Source: Streptomyces sp. SID3343 (lineage in GTDB: Bacteria; Actinomycetota; Actinomycetes; Streptomycetales; Streptomycetaceae). From it: DNA of 40,685 bases. Under the pieces are notes generated by a model. The model ran no database searches. It was not told where the DNA came from and saw only the letters and a program-made list of their open reading frames with translations. Positions 1-8,502 of the stretch are shown here, piece by piece; the first letter of the stretch is position 1; each line of letters starts with the position of its first letter. The stretch lies in the NCBI RefSeq assembly GCF_009865215.1, contig NZ_WWJX01000098.1, positions 1 through 40,685 on the forward strand, written 5' to 3'. The translations under genes and the position numbers were made by a program.

Positions 1-197
1 TGGCGGAACCGGTCGTAGACCGTCGACCAGGCCCCGAACTCCGGCGGCGCCTCCCGCCACTGGCTGCCGGTGCGAAACCGCCAGACCACGCCCTCGAACC
101 GGTCCCGCAACCGTTTCGGATACGGGCCGAACCCGCCTATCGGCAGGAACGGTTCGATCAACTCTCACTCGTCATCGTCGAGTTCACGTCGTGCCAC
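1..197 (-). pseudogene. IS5-family transposase, N-terminal fragment with in-frame stop
   Basis: On the minus strand a GTG start is followed by VARREL, DDDE, a stop, then ELIEPFLP, a Gly/Pro-rich turn, VVWRFRTGSQWREAP and EFGAWSTVYDRF, and the frame then leaves the window. This is the N-terminal DUF4096-type region of IS5-family transposases common in Streptomyces. The stop (TGA at 165-167) stands where the family has the Trp of its DDEW/DAEW motif, so a TGG to TGA change is the simplest reading. The catalytic DDE domain would lie outside the window. No activity is expected unless translation restarts downstream. The family call is confident; the state of the missing part is unknown. Confidence 0.8.
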
Positions 198-211
198 GAC
201 AGTGTTCTATC

Positions 212-239
212 AGCTTGTGAACAGAGAAGATCACAAGCT
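212..239. repeat. Perfect 9-bp inverted repeat near the IS end
   Basis: AGCTTGTGA at 212-220 is mirrored by TCACAAGCT at 231-239 around a 10-nt loop. It lies just outside the 5' end of the transposase fragment, so it may be the terminal region of the IS or a hairpin blocking read-through into the transposase. No target-site duplication can be judged because the other IS end is not in the window. Confidence 0.5.
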
Positions 240-363
240 CCGTACAAGCCCTAGACGAGTAGCTCCGATGTCCCCGTCGTGTCTGGCCGACTTTGTTGAC
301 CCGGACGCATGACGGACGATCTTGCAGGCATCATGGGAGTCCGGCCTTGAAGGAGTAACACCC

Positions 364-741
364 GTGAGACTGGTCTCCGACCCCGCATACGACGAAGTAG
401 ACCTCTCCGCGTCGGCGGAAGAGCTGAACCGCTTGGCGGACGCGGTGGCCCTCGGCAAGGGGCTGTTCACCTCTTCGCCGGGCGGCGATGTCCTGGCGGG
501 GGTCGAGGTCAAGAACGCTCCCGGCCCCGGGGTCTTTATCGGCTTGGACTCCGAGCGGCAGGTCCTTGTGATCAGCGGTGACTCCGCCGGCAGGGCGGTG
601 CTCGCGGACAACCTGCGCGGCATGGCCACCGCCGAAGACGGCGGTCACCTCCACCTCGAGTCCCCCGGGCACGACTACCTCGTTGAGGGGTCTGTGCCGT
701 TGGTGGTCAACAGCCCGCACGGGGGCATGCCAGCCCGGTGA
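364..741 (+). CDS. Small Imm32-like protein
   Basis: This encodes 125 residues starting VRLVSDPAYDEVDLSAS. The GTG start was chosen over an in-frame ATG 42 nt upstream because AAGGAG sits 8-9 nt before the GTG, whereas nothing supports the ATG. The body is acidic, with an SAEELNRLADAV helix, a predicted beta-rich middle and the ending VVNSPHGGMPAR. The layout resembles small actinobacterial Imm32-type proteins, which are proposed immunity proteins of polymorphic toxin systems. No cognate toxin gene is adjacent, so if the family assignment is right it is an orphan. It has no signal peptide or membrane segment and is probably cytoplasmic. The family is recognised by pattern only. Confidence 0.65.
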   Translation: MRLVSDPAYDEVDLSASAEELNRLADAVALGKGLFTSSPGGDVLAGVEVKNAPGPGVFIGLDSERQVLVISGDSAGRAVLADNLRGMATAEDGGHLHLESPGHDYLVEGSVPLVVNSPHGGMPAR

Positions 742-834
742 GCTGGTGGTCGCTCATCGTGCCGTTTCGGTGCCCATGCAGTTCTGTTCCGGACGCCTCG
801 GGGGATTGCTTCGGACCTCTCGGGTGTCCGTTGG

Positions 835-840
835 CATACT
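835..840 (+). promoter_or_regulatory. Putative -10 element, leaderless start
   Basis: CATACT lies only 6 nt before the ATG at 847, and there is no spaced Shine-Dalgarno sequence. This arrangement is typical of leaderless transcripts in actinomycetes. No convincing -35 element was seen, so the call rests on the -10 match and its distance to the start. Confidence 0.35.
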
Positions 841-846
841 GGGGGG

Positions 847-1170
847 ATGGACGCACGCGTGCGGTATGCCGATGTCCGGCCGTACACGGTGCCGGACGCT
901 TTCGCGGAGTTGGCCGGCCCCGCCGAGGGTGTCGTCACGTTGCCCGTGTCCTTGGATTGGACGCCCAAGCAGTCGTACGACCTGGCGGACGACGTCGATG
1001 TGCGTCTGTTGTACGAGACGGTGCTCCGCGAGGCGATGCATACCGGGGAACTCGGTCGCTATGTCAACGGCGACCTCTTGGCACGCATATGGCCGCGGCT
1101 GTGGTTGCCGCTGCGCCTGCGGGTGATGTGGGAGTCGAAGTTCCCGGACCTGGTGCCCGTCGCCGCATAG
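847..1170 (+). CDS. Small partner gene of AbiEii-like toxin (possible antitoxin)
   Basis: This encodes 107 residues with no recognised domain. It is rich in Leu, Val and acidic residues, has a helical stretch around DDVDVRLLYETVLREAMHTGELGRYV (described from residues about 47-72) and a basic C-terminus around LARIWPRLWLPLRLRVMWESKF. It stops 10 nt before the nucleotidyltransferase gene and is co-directional with it. This is the usual place of the antitoxin or targeting partner in type IV AbiE-like modules, but it lacks the winged-helix AbiEi signature. The partner role is therefore inferred from context only. A leaderless promoter may drive the pair. Confidence 0.65.
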   Translation: MDARVRYADVRPYTVPDAFAELAGPAEGVVTLPVSLDWTPKQSYDLADDVDVRLLYETVLREAMHTGELGRYVNGDLLARIWPRLWLPLRLRVMWESKFPDLVPVAA

Positions 1171-1180
1171 CATTCCGGGC

Positions 1181-1855
1181 ATGGATCCCCTGCACGCCAG
1201 GCTCGCCCGCGTAGGGCTCGCCGCCGCTTCTTCCTACGGTTTCGTTCTGGCGGGTGGCTACGCGGTCCAGGCCCACGGCTTTCTCGAACGCATCTCGGAC
1301 GACGTCGACCTGTTCACCGACATCACCGATCCTGTGGCGTTCGCCGAGGCGGTGCACCGCGTGGCCACGGCGTACCGGGACGACGGCTTCACGGTCGACG
1401 TCGAGCTCCTCGGTGAGGTGTTCGCCCGCTTCACGGTGATCGACGAGACCGGGCGCGAGGCGAAGGTCGAGATGGGCTGCGACTGGCGATCCCGCCCGCC
1501 GGCACAACTCGACATCGGCCCCGTCCTCCACCCCGACGACGCGGTTGCCAACAAGGTCACCACGCTGTTCGGGCGAGCCGCCCCACGTGACTACCTGGAC
1601 GTGGACGCCGCCCTCGCCTCCGGTCGTTACACCCCGGAACGCCTCCTCGAACTGGCCGAAGAACACGACGGTGGCTTCGACCGACCCTATTTCGTGCTGG
1701 CCCTTCAAGCAGTCGACCGCTGGCCGGATCGCGAGTACGCGGTCTACGGAATCGACGACGAGCAGATCGCACGCATGCGCGAGCGACTGAAAAATTGGGC
1801 CACCCAGATCATTGGGACCCGGCCGACGGAACCGAGCGGTGAATCTTCCACCTAG
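1181..1855 (+). CDS. Nucleotidyltransferase, AbiEii/AbiGii toxin family
   Basis: This encodes 224 residues. The nucleotidyltransferase core is visible: GGYAVQAHG (about residues 25-33), then SDDVDLF (39-45) with the metal-binding Asp pair D41/D43. These are followed by the family features VANKV and PRDYLDVDAAL, in which the lysine and the R-D-Y-L-D are conserved among AbiEii proteins. Family members act as bacteriostatic toxins in abortive infection, modifying tRNA or protein with nucleotides; the substrate here cannot be read from sequence. The length suits the family and no catalytic residue seems lost. The upstream 107-residue gene is the likely co-expressed partner. Confidence 0.85.
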   Translation: MDPLHARLARVGLAAASSYGFVLAGGYAVQAHGFLERISDDVDLFTDITDPVAFAEAVHRVATAYRDDGFTVDVELLGEVFARFTVIDETGREAKVEMGCDWRSRPPAQLDIGPVLHPDDAVANKVTTLFGRAAPRDYLDVDAALASGRYTPERLLELAEEHDGGFDRPYFVLALQAVDRWPDREYAVYGIDDEQIARMRERLKNWATQIIGTRPTEPSGESST

Positions 1856-2185
1856 AGCTCTGACCGCATAGGTTCACCGGGTTGGCGGCTTCGGTGCTCG
1901 GACCGGCTGGACTCGGTGTGGGAACGATTTGAGCGGGTGGCGGAGCCGATCAAACCAGGCTTCCGGCATGTTTGGTCCGACGTTGGTGATCGAGTTGGCG
2001 GAACCGCTCTCCCCGGCTGCGCTACGGGAGTTCCACGCGTTGATGGTGGGGCTCTCCTCCCACTTGCCGAGAAGCGGCCCCAGTGTTTGCCGGAACATCC
2101 ACGTGTGGGCCGCATCTGCTTGCGGCAGGGCCTGGCGACGCAGGTGTGAGGTCAACATGACTGGTGTTGGAGACCGGGGGGCCGG
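1856..2185 (+). other. Gap without a supported gene
   Basis: About 330 bases with open frames on both strands but no ribosome binding site or recognisable family. A plus-strand stretch reading FGPTLVIELAEPLSPAAL looks protein-like but has no usable start and merges out of frame into the next fragment. It may be decayed coding sequence upstream of the conflict-protein remnant. Confidence 0.4.
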
Positions 2186-2623
2186 GTGGACCCTTCCGGG
2201 GCTGCAGCGAGCATCCCCTACTCGACCGATGGCGGCAGAGTCACCTTTGAGGGTCGGGCGGCAGTACGGTACCTGGCTTATCTCATCACGGGAGACTTGC
2301 CCGCCGAACTGGAGAGTCGTCGGGTACGCAGAGTGAAGTGCCGGCAGGGACACACCCTTCCGGTCGACGACATCATCGTATGGCCGGTCGCAGACGAAGA
2401 CGAGACCGCAACTCTCGAGTTGTCAGTTGGTGTTCGGTATCGGCCGAGTTTCGCTACGGGGGACGCGGACATCCGGAAGTCAATCGGTATGTTCCTCGCG
2501 GCAACACACACGTCGCTGCCCTGCGGGGTCGAGCGTCATTTGCAAATCGAAAGACTCAGGACTGAAATCGCCGAGTTGAGAGGTCGAATGACCAAACAGG
2601 ACGAGACAATCGCACAAACTTGA
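2186..2623 (+). pseudogene. Isolated N-terminal domain of a large conflict-type protein
   Basis: This encodes 145 residues. Residues about 9-95 contain YSTDGGRVTFEGRAAV, YLAYLITGDLPAEL, RVRRVKCRQG, LPVDDIIVW and LELSVGVRYRP. This pattern is familiar from the start of very large Streptomyces proteins, where a nuclease-like domain precedes a STAND/NTPase and repeat region. The VDD followed by a beta-strand ending in VGVR could be a restriction-like fold, but that is inference. After about residue 95 the family similarity stops and a coiled-coil tail, IERLRTEIAELRGRM, takes over before the stop. The rest of the expected protein is absent. The GTG start has no good ribosome binding site. It is probably a truncated remnant, or conceivably a stand-alone partner of the CHAT operon downstream. 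Confidence 0.45.
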
Positions 2624-2877
2624 GCAAGTTGCGACAAGAGGCATTGTCTAGGTTGGATGCCCGGCGCGACGAGAGCATGCGGGTACATGCGCAGGTCACT
2701 GACGATCGCTGCGCCCGCAAGGAGGTCTTTCATGGGCGTAATCGGCTCCTGCGGTCAACCAAGGAGACGTACGACTCGAGCCGGCGCCGTAGACCGGTCG
2801 GACGTGACCAGATCGTTACGTGAGAGATCTCAACGTAGGCCGGGAGCCGTCCCGAGGGTCGGTTATAGGCTTGATGG

Positions 2878-5800
2878 GTGATTTGGCGCCGTGGAACACG
2901 TTCGGTTGACGTCCAGCGACTGATCGACGAGGTGGTGCACAGCAGAGACGATCGCACGGCGCACGCGGCGGCATGCCGACGTGCCCTCGAGGTGCTCAAC
3001 GAATCCGACCATGGGGAAATCTGGGCCAACATTCAAGCTCTGTACGCTCAGGCGCTGAGTTATCTTGACGAGCGGAATTTACGCAAGAATGTCGAAGAGG
3101 CCAGGACGGCCGGGATGCGGGCGATCCGGTATTTCGAACAGCGAGGGCCCTCCGAGTCGCTCGTGAGCACGCGAGGGGTGATGACAGACACCGAGTACAC
3201 ATTCGCACTGCGGTACCTCGAACGGGGTGGACCCGACCGAGTGGAAGATATCGAGGCGGCGATCAGCCACCTGGAGATCGCGTTGCGCGGATATTCCAAG
3301 CAGCAGCACCCGGATTATTGGGCCGATACCCAGGAGGAGCTCGGGAAATGCTACGCGGAGCGGCTGCGGGGATCACGCGAGGACAATCTGGATAAGGCGA
3401 TCCGGCGTTATAGGGAAGCGCTTACCGCGCGGACACCGACGTCGAATCCACGTGCGTGGGCTCAGTCGATGATCGGGCTGGCGATGGCCTATCAGCACCG
3501 AGGTGCCCGCGACCACGCCGACATCGAGCTGTCGCTGGCAACGTTCCGGGAGGCGCTGGACAAGGTGCGCGACCCCGAACTGGCGGTCACCATCAACCAC
3601 GGGTTGGGATTGGTGTACAGCCAACGAGTCCAAGGCGACCGGGCAGCGAACATCGAGGCGGCCATCCAGCATCTGACCGCCGCACTGGAAGGCATGGGAC
3701 ACGAGCGCAACCCGGAGAACTGGGCCCTTACGCAACAAGCGCTCGGCGCCGCGTACGACGACCGTGTCGTCGGCGAACGAACCGACAACATCGACAAGGC
3801 GATCGGTCATTTCGAGGCGGCGTTGGGAGTGCTCGGCCGCGAGCGGAACCCTGACGTCTGGGCGATGACCAAGCGCAGCCTGGGTTTGGTGTACCTGCGC
3901 AAGCACGACGCGACCCGGGCCATCGAACACCTGGAAGACTCGCTGACCGTGCGGACGCGAGAGCGCTACCCCAGGGAATGGGCCCTGACCACCGACACCG
4001 TGGCTGGGGCATACTTCAGCCGCAACGGCGACGACGCCGTGGCCGATACCGACCGCGCCATCGTGTTGCTGCACGCTACGGCCGAGATGCACGACCGGTT
4101 CGCCGACCGCCGCAACTGGTTGACGAACCGGCTCATCCTGTCCGCAGCTCTGCAACGGCAGGCGACACTGGCCGGCACCGACATGCGAGCGGAGCAAGTC
4201 GAGTTGCTCCAAGACGTACTTGAACACATCTCTGCCGAGAGTGATCCTCGGCAGTGCATACTCGTGGCGACCCGCCTGGGGGAGTTACTGGCCGACCTCG
4301 GCAGGTGGGAGGCCGCCGCGATCGTGTTCCAGAAGGCACTGACCGCAGCCGAAGTGATGTACCTGTCCTCACTTACCACTGCGACACGCCGGCACAACGT
4401 CGAGACGAATGGCGCGATCTTCCGGTCGGCCGCCTACGCGCTGGCCAAGGTGGGACGCCTCGAGGCGGCCGTGACCGTCCTGGAGCACGGGCGAGCCAGG
4501 ACGCTTGGCGAGGCGCTGGACCGGGACCAGGCGGATATGGATCGGTTGCGGCGGGAAGACCCGACTCTGGTGCAGAACTACTTCGACGCCGTGGATCGGC
4601 TGCGCCGGATCCAGGCCGAGGAGTTCGAGGCTTCCGGATCGCGCCTGGTCGAGCTGGCCACGCGGGCGAGGACCGTACGAGACGACCTCGACCGGCTCAT
4701 CGACGATGCCCGTCGAACGCTCGGCGAAGACTTCCTGGCTGCGCCCGACCTGGCAACGATCGAATCGGCGGTCGAGGCCGGAACCGCGGTCGCCTACCTG
4801 AGCACCACCTGGTGGGGCACGCTTACTCTGCTGCTCGTGCGCACCGAGCCGGAGATCGTCGAGATCCGTCCGCTCTGGGCCGACGACTTCACCGGTCGCG
4901 ACATCGACGTGATCATGAATCAGACGACGTCGGACGACCCGGCCCGGATGATCTTCAACGGCTACCTGATGCGTATGTTCGGGTGGTACGAGACCCGTTT
5001 TGAAGACGGCAGCGTCGCCCTGACCACGGTGCCATGGGACTCGCCCGGAGCCGTCACCCGCTCGGCGAAGGAGGAAGGCGGCAACACGGCGATCCTCGGT
5101 GAGCGGGTTATGGCCGGGATCGGCCGCGCCGTGGTCGCAACCGGGGCAGAGCGCGTGGTGCTGATTCCGTGCGGTCGACTGGGAGTACTGCCCGTGCACA
5201 CCGCGAGCTACGGCGGTCGGTGCCTACTCGACGAGACCGACGTCACCTTCACCCCGTCGGCCAGGGTACTCGTGCGGGCCCGGGAACGACTGCGCCGCAA
5301 CGACTGGCCGGAGCCGGTCCTTGCGGGCGTGGGCAACCCGCTCCCGCACCCGAACCCGCTCGCCTTCGCCGCTGCCGAGCTCGAGCAAATCGCGCGGCTG
5401 TTCGCCAACGGAAGCCGGCTCTACGGCGAGCAGGCGACGAAAGAGGCCGTACTCGGCCTCGCCGACACCGCGACCCATGTACACCTTGCCTGCCACGGTT
5501 CCTACGAGCTCGGCGACTTTGCGCCGCATCTCCAGTTCGCGCACGCGGCGAAGCTCTCCTTCGCGGACATCACACGGCAGCGCCCCTTCGCCGGCAGCAG
5601 GCTGGTCGTGATGTCCGCCTGCCAAAGCGCGATCCTCGACCTGCGGACCTCCGATGAGGTGATCGGTCTGACGTCGGCGATCCTGGCCGCCGGCACGCCC
5701 GGAGTGATCGCGACGCTCTGGCCGGTCGACGACCTGTCCACCGTACTGTTGATGGACCGCTTCTACACCCTGCATCTGCGCGGAGAATCCCGGACCGGCG

Positions 5801-6060
5801 AGGGCCCGATGACACCGGGCCGGGCACTGTGCCGAGCACAGCGATGGCTGGCCACTGTGACCGCCCCCGAGCTACACGAGCTCTTCCTCAACGACGAGAA
5901 CCTGCGTGTGGCGGCCAAAGCCATCGATGACGGCAGCACGAGCCGGTATCCGGGCGCCATGGCCGCCATGAACGCCGCCCGGTTCGGCCTGCAGGAGCCC
6001 AACGTTCGCCCCTTCGAGAATTCCTACTACTGGGCACCGTTCGTGTTCGTAGGGGAGTAG
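2878..6060 (+). CDS. TPR-CHAT caspase-like protease
   Basis: This encodes 1060 residues. Residues about 80-480 form a TPR-like array with repeated blocks such as NIEAAIQHLTAALEG, NIDKAIGHFEAALGVL and AIEHLEDSLTV, several preceded by NPxxWA. A coiled-coil stretch follows (about 540-620), and the CHAT domain fills about 680-1060. The CHAT catalytic dyad is intact: HLACHG with His873 and SACQS with Cys915, followed by GTPGVIATLWPVDD. CHAT proteases are clan CD cysteine peptidases; in bacteria they include the TPR-CHAT partner of type III-E CRISPR and activators of gasdermin pores. The TPR part probably senses or binds a partner. The GTG start gives a good N-terminus but has a weak ribosome binding site. 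The gene is coupled to a second CHAT gene 4 nt downstream. Confidence 0.9.
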   Translation: MIWRRGTRSVDVQRLIDEVVHSRDDRTAHAAACRRALEVLNESDHGEIWANIQALYAQALSYLDERNLRKNVEEARTAGMRAIRYFEQRGPSESLVSTRGVMTDTEYTFALRYLERGGPDRVEDIEAAISHLEIALRGYSKQQHPDYWADTQEELGKCYAERLRGSREDNLDKAIRRYREALTARTPTSNPRAWAQSMIGLAMAYQHRGARDHADIELSLATFREALDKVRDPELAVTINHGLGLVYSQRVQGDRAANIEAAIQHLTAALEGMGHERNPENWALTQQALGAAYDDRVVGERTDNIDKAIGHFEAALGVLGRERNPDVWAMTKRSLGLVYLRKHDATRAIEHLEDSLTVRTRERYPREWALTTDTVAGAYFSRNGDDAVADTDRAIVLLHATAEMHDRFADRRNWLTNRLILSAALQRQATLAGTDMRAEQVELLQDVLEHISAESDPRQCILVATRLGELLADLGRWEAAAIVFQKALTAAEVMYLSSLTTATRRHNVETNGAIFRSAAYALAKVGRLEAAVTVLEHGRARTLGEALDRDQADMDRLRREDPTLVQNYFDAVDRLRRIQAEEFEASGSRLVELATRARTVRDDLDRLIDDARRTLGEDFLAAPDLATIESAVEAGTAVAYLSTTWWGTLTLLLVRTEPEIVEIRPLWADDFTGRDIDVIMNQTTSDDPARMIFNGYLMRMFGWYETRFEDGSVALTTVPWDSPGAVTRSAKEEGGNTAILGERVMAGIGRAVVATGAERVVLIPCGRLGVLPVHTASYGGRCLLDETDVTFTPSARVLVRARERLRRNDWPEPVLAGVGNPLPHPNPLAFAAAELEQIARLFANGSRLYGEQATKEAVLGLADTATHVHLACHGSYELGDFAPHLQFAHAAKLSFADITRQRPFAGSRLVVMSACQSAILDLRTSDEVIGLTSAILAAGTPGVIATLWPVDDLSTVLLMDRFYTLHLRGESRTGEGPMTPGRALCRAQRWLATVTAPELHELFLNDENLRVAAKAIDDGSTSRYPGAMAAMNAARFGLQEPNVRPFENSYYWAPFVFVGE

Positions 6061-6064
6061 CCAC

Positions 6065-7879
6065 ATGCTCGACGCACACAGCGGCGTGGAAAGGATCGTC
6101 GCGGTCGTCGCCGACGACTGGGACGAGCTGCCCGCGCATTTCGGAAACTCATGGGCCGACGTGTTTCCACAGATCGCAGAGCTCGCCTGGACTTTGGACG
6201 CGACCGGCGATTCCGACCGCAACGCCGTGCTGGCCATGCGACTGGCCATGCTGTTTGCCGGACACCCCACGGTCGCACCGCGGCTGCGCCACAGCGCGGA
6301 GGGTACCCGCAGGCACGGGACGAACGACGTGGCCAAGCCGATCCCGCTCGCCACGGCACTGGGCGCGCTGCGATCCCGGGTGGCCGAGGTGGCCACGACC
6401 CGGTACACGGAAGTCTTCGCACCGCGGTCGATGCGGCTCGGAGAACGAGGCGTGATCACCGTGCGGTTGACCCGAACCGGGCTTGCCGCGAGCATCGGTC
6501 CGGACCGCGTTTCCGTCGACGGTGACCGGGAAGTCGAACTCCGCCTGTACGACCCGTCCGGCGCGTTCACCATTGAGGGCAACCCCATCCGGGCGCTGAC
6601 GATCCCACCGGACACCGACAGCGAGACCGCCGCCTTCCATCTGACCGCGCTCGCCACGTCGACTACGGGTTTGACGCTCGATCTCCTGCAGAACGACGTG
6701 ATCGCTGCGACCATCCACATCCCGCTGCCGATCGTGGCCGAACCCGCCGCGGTAACCGAGCAGTCACCTGTGGCCGGGTTCGAGGTCGCTCCCACCACGC
6801 TGACGCCCGCCGACCTCGAACTGAGAATCATCGAGAGCAAACACGACGGAGGCTCCACGCTCAGCTTCTTCTTGCACTCTCCCAACGGATCGGCCGGGTA
6901 CCACCATTTTCCCGCCGGGGAGGTGACGATCTCCGGTTCACCTCGGGAGCTTCAGCGGAAACTGTTCGACGATCTCGAGAGCCGGCACGGAAGCCGGGGT
7001 GTCCGACGCCAGCGGGCGCTGGGCTACCAGCTCTATCGTGAACTCCTGCCTCCCGCGCTGCGATCGGCCTACCGGGACCTGTCCGCGAAACCGTTGCGAA
7101 CACTGCACATCACTTCTGACGAGCCGTGGATCCCCTGGGAGCTGGTACTCCCGTACGACGCCGACGGACCGGGTCCGACCGTCGAAGATGATCATTGGTG
7201 CGTCCGATTCGAGCTGACTCGCTGGCTTGCCGGACCAGCGGGCCCGCCTGCATGCGTCACGGCACGATCGGCGGTCTTCCTGGAGGCGTCAGATCCACCC
7301 GGCGCCGATCCCCTACCGGCCGTGCGGGGTGAACGCACGCAACTGCTCGCACTCACGCGGCGACTTGGGATGGCCGACCACAGCCCCGCCAGGGCCGACT
7401 CCGCCGCAGTCGACGCCTTGCTGGACAAGGAAACCGGCCACATCGGGCTCTGGCACTTCGCCGGGCACGGCGACGTGTCCGCACTGCTGCTCGCCGACGG
7501 CGTGCTGCTCACTCCCGACGAGCTCGCAGGTCCCCGGCAGTCCGCGCTGCGCGCCCGCCGCCCACTGGTGTTCCTCAACGCTTGCCGCGCGGCGCGCCAA
7601 GAGCCGTCCTGGAGCGGTCTCGGCGGCTGGGCACAAGCCTGGGCCGGCCGCTGCTGGTCACCATTCGTCGGTCCCATGTGGCAGGTCACCGACCAGCCCG
7701 CCGCGTTCCTTGCGGCGGCCTTCTACAACCGGCTGGCCACCGGCGCGACCGTTGGCCGGGCCATGACGGAGGCCAGACTCGACACCCGCCAACGCTGGCC
7801 GGACGACCCGACTTGGCTTGCCTACAGCGTCTACGCCCATCCGAACACGACGATTCCCTTCCGGCCGGATGTTCCATGA
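6065..7879 (+). CDS. Second CHAT-domain protease
   Basis: This encodes 604 residues. The N-terminal 100 residues are helical and unrecognised. A beta-rich middle (about 105-240) resembles Ig/CARDB-like folds, and a small domain (about 255-330) follows. The C-terminal CHAT domain (about 340-600) carries HFAGHG with His468 and LNACRA with Cys507, then FVGPMWQVTDQPAAFLAAAFY, which matches the family's C-terminal helix pattern. It lacks the TPR array of its neighbour. It starts 4 nt after the upstream stop, with GGGGAG overlapping the end of that gene, so the two proteins are probably made together. One protease may activate the other, or both may act on a common substrate; nothing in the sequence says which. 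Confidence 0.88.
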   Translation: MLDAHSGVERIVAVVADDWDELPAHFGNSWADVFPQIAELAWTLDATGDSDRNAVLAMRLAMLFAGHPTVAPRLRHSAEGTRRHGTNDVAKPIPLATALGALRSRVAEVATTRYTEVFAPRSMRLGERGVITVRLTRTGLAASIGPDRVSVDGDREVELRLYDPSGAFTIEGNPIRALTIPPDTDSETAAFHLTALATSTTGLTLDLLQNDVIAATIHIPLPIVAEPAAVTEQSPVAGFEVAPTTLTPADLELRIIESKHDGGSTLSFFLHSPNGSAGYHHFPAGEVTISGSPRELQRKLFDDLESRHGSRGVRRQRALGYQLYRELLPPALRSAYRDLSAKPLRTLHITSDEPWIPWELVLPYDADGPGPTVEDDHWCVRFELTRWLAGPAGPPACVTARSAVFLEASDPPGADPLPAVRGERTQLLALTRRLGMADHSPARADSAAVDALLDKETGHIGLWHFAGHGDVSALLLADGVLLTPDELAGPRQSALRARRPLVFLNACRAARQEPSWSGLGGWAQAWAGRCWSPFVGPMWQVTDQPAAFLAAAFYNRLATGATVGRAMTEARLDTRQRWPDDPTWLAYSVYAHPNTTIPFRPDVP

Positions 7880-8045
7880 AGAACATTCTTTTCCGCCAAG
7901 CGCCACTGCGGGCATGACCATCGCCGCGCCGGCGGCGAGACACCGGGGCGTCGTCCGCGAGCCCCGGCCGCCACGCAGGCCGCCACGGGGCGGGATGAGA
8001 GGGCGAGATCCGACTGCCCGGGCGCTGCCCGGTCCGAGACGCGGG

Positions 8046-8062
8046 CACCCTGTTTCAGGGTG
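8046..8062. terminator. Hairpin downstream of CHAT operon
   Basis: CACCCTG (8046-8052) and CAGGGTG (8056-8062) pair perfectly around TTT. It is short, lies about 165 nt past the second CHAT gene and is followed closely by a stronger GC hairpin. It may be part of a tandem terminator, though without a U-tract. Confidence 0.4.
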
Positions 8063-8081
8063 AGGACAGTCGGACGCTCGG

Positions 8082-8108
8082 CACGGCGGCGGCTCCACCG
8101 CCGCCGTG
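8082..8108. terminator. Strong GC hairpin, likely terminator
   Basis: CACGGCGGCGG pairs perfectly over 11 bp with CCGCCGCCGTG around a 5-nt loop. A stem this stable between convergent genes is typical of actinomycete terminators, which often lack a U-tract. It could serve both strands. Confidence 0.6.
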
Positions 8109-8135
8109 GGCGTTCAGCCGCACATCAAACTTGAC

Positions 8136-8168
8136 GATTCGACCACCCCTGACCGGGTGGGACGAATC
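8136..8168. repeat. Two-step inverted repeat of unknown role
   Basis: GATTCG (8136-8141) pairs with CGAATC (8163-8168), and inside it CCACCC pairs with GGGTGG around a 6-nt loop, with small bulges. The bases on either side are less GC-rich than the surroundings. It could be a structured RNA, an operator or an old element end. Confidence 0.4.
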
Positions 8169-8502
8169 TACTTTGCAGTCGACCAGAACCATCTACGGTG
8201 GATCGTTGACCATGTTGGATTGAGCTCTACAACTTGTGATGACGACGCTGCGACCCGCACCGAGCCGAGGGGAGTAGGTCGTTGAGTCGCTGTTCCCTCG
8301 GTCGGAGCGATCATCCAACGCAGGGCCGAGAAGCCCGACTTGTGCCGGCCACCGGGTTACGTCTCAACTCTGCTCGGATGCCAGGCGGTGCGTACACCAT
8401 CACTGCCAGGACCCAGTGGACTCTCCGTCACCTGATCGCGAAGGCACGGCCGGTTCGTCAGCGGTGGCTACCGCCAGCTCGCGGTGCGTTGACGGCCGCC
8501 CC

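Larger units (their letters stand above)
7880..8502. other. Intergenic region rich in hairpins, no supported gene
   Basis: This lies between the CHAT operon and the convergent metallophosphoesterase gene. It contains three clear inverted repeats (8046-8062, 8082-8108, 8136-8168). A plus-strand open frame from 8282 has no family match or good ribosome binding site and was not accepted. The first two hairpins suit bidirectional termination. The third, followed by A/T-richer DNA, is unexplained. Confidence 0.6.
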
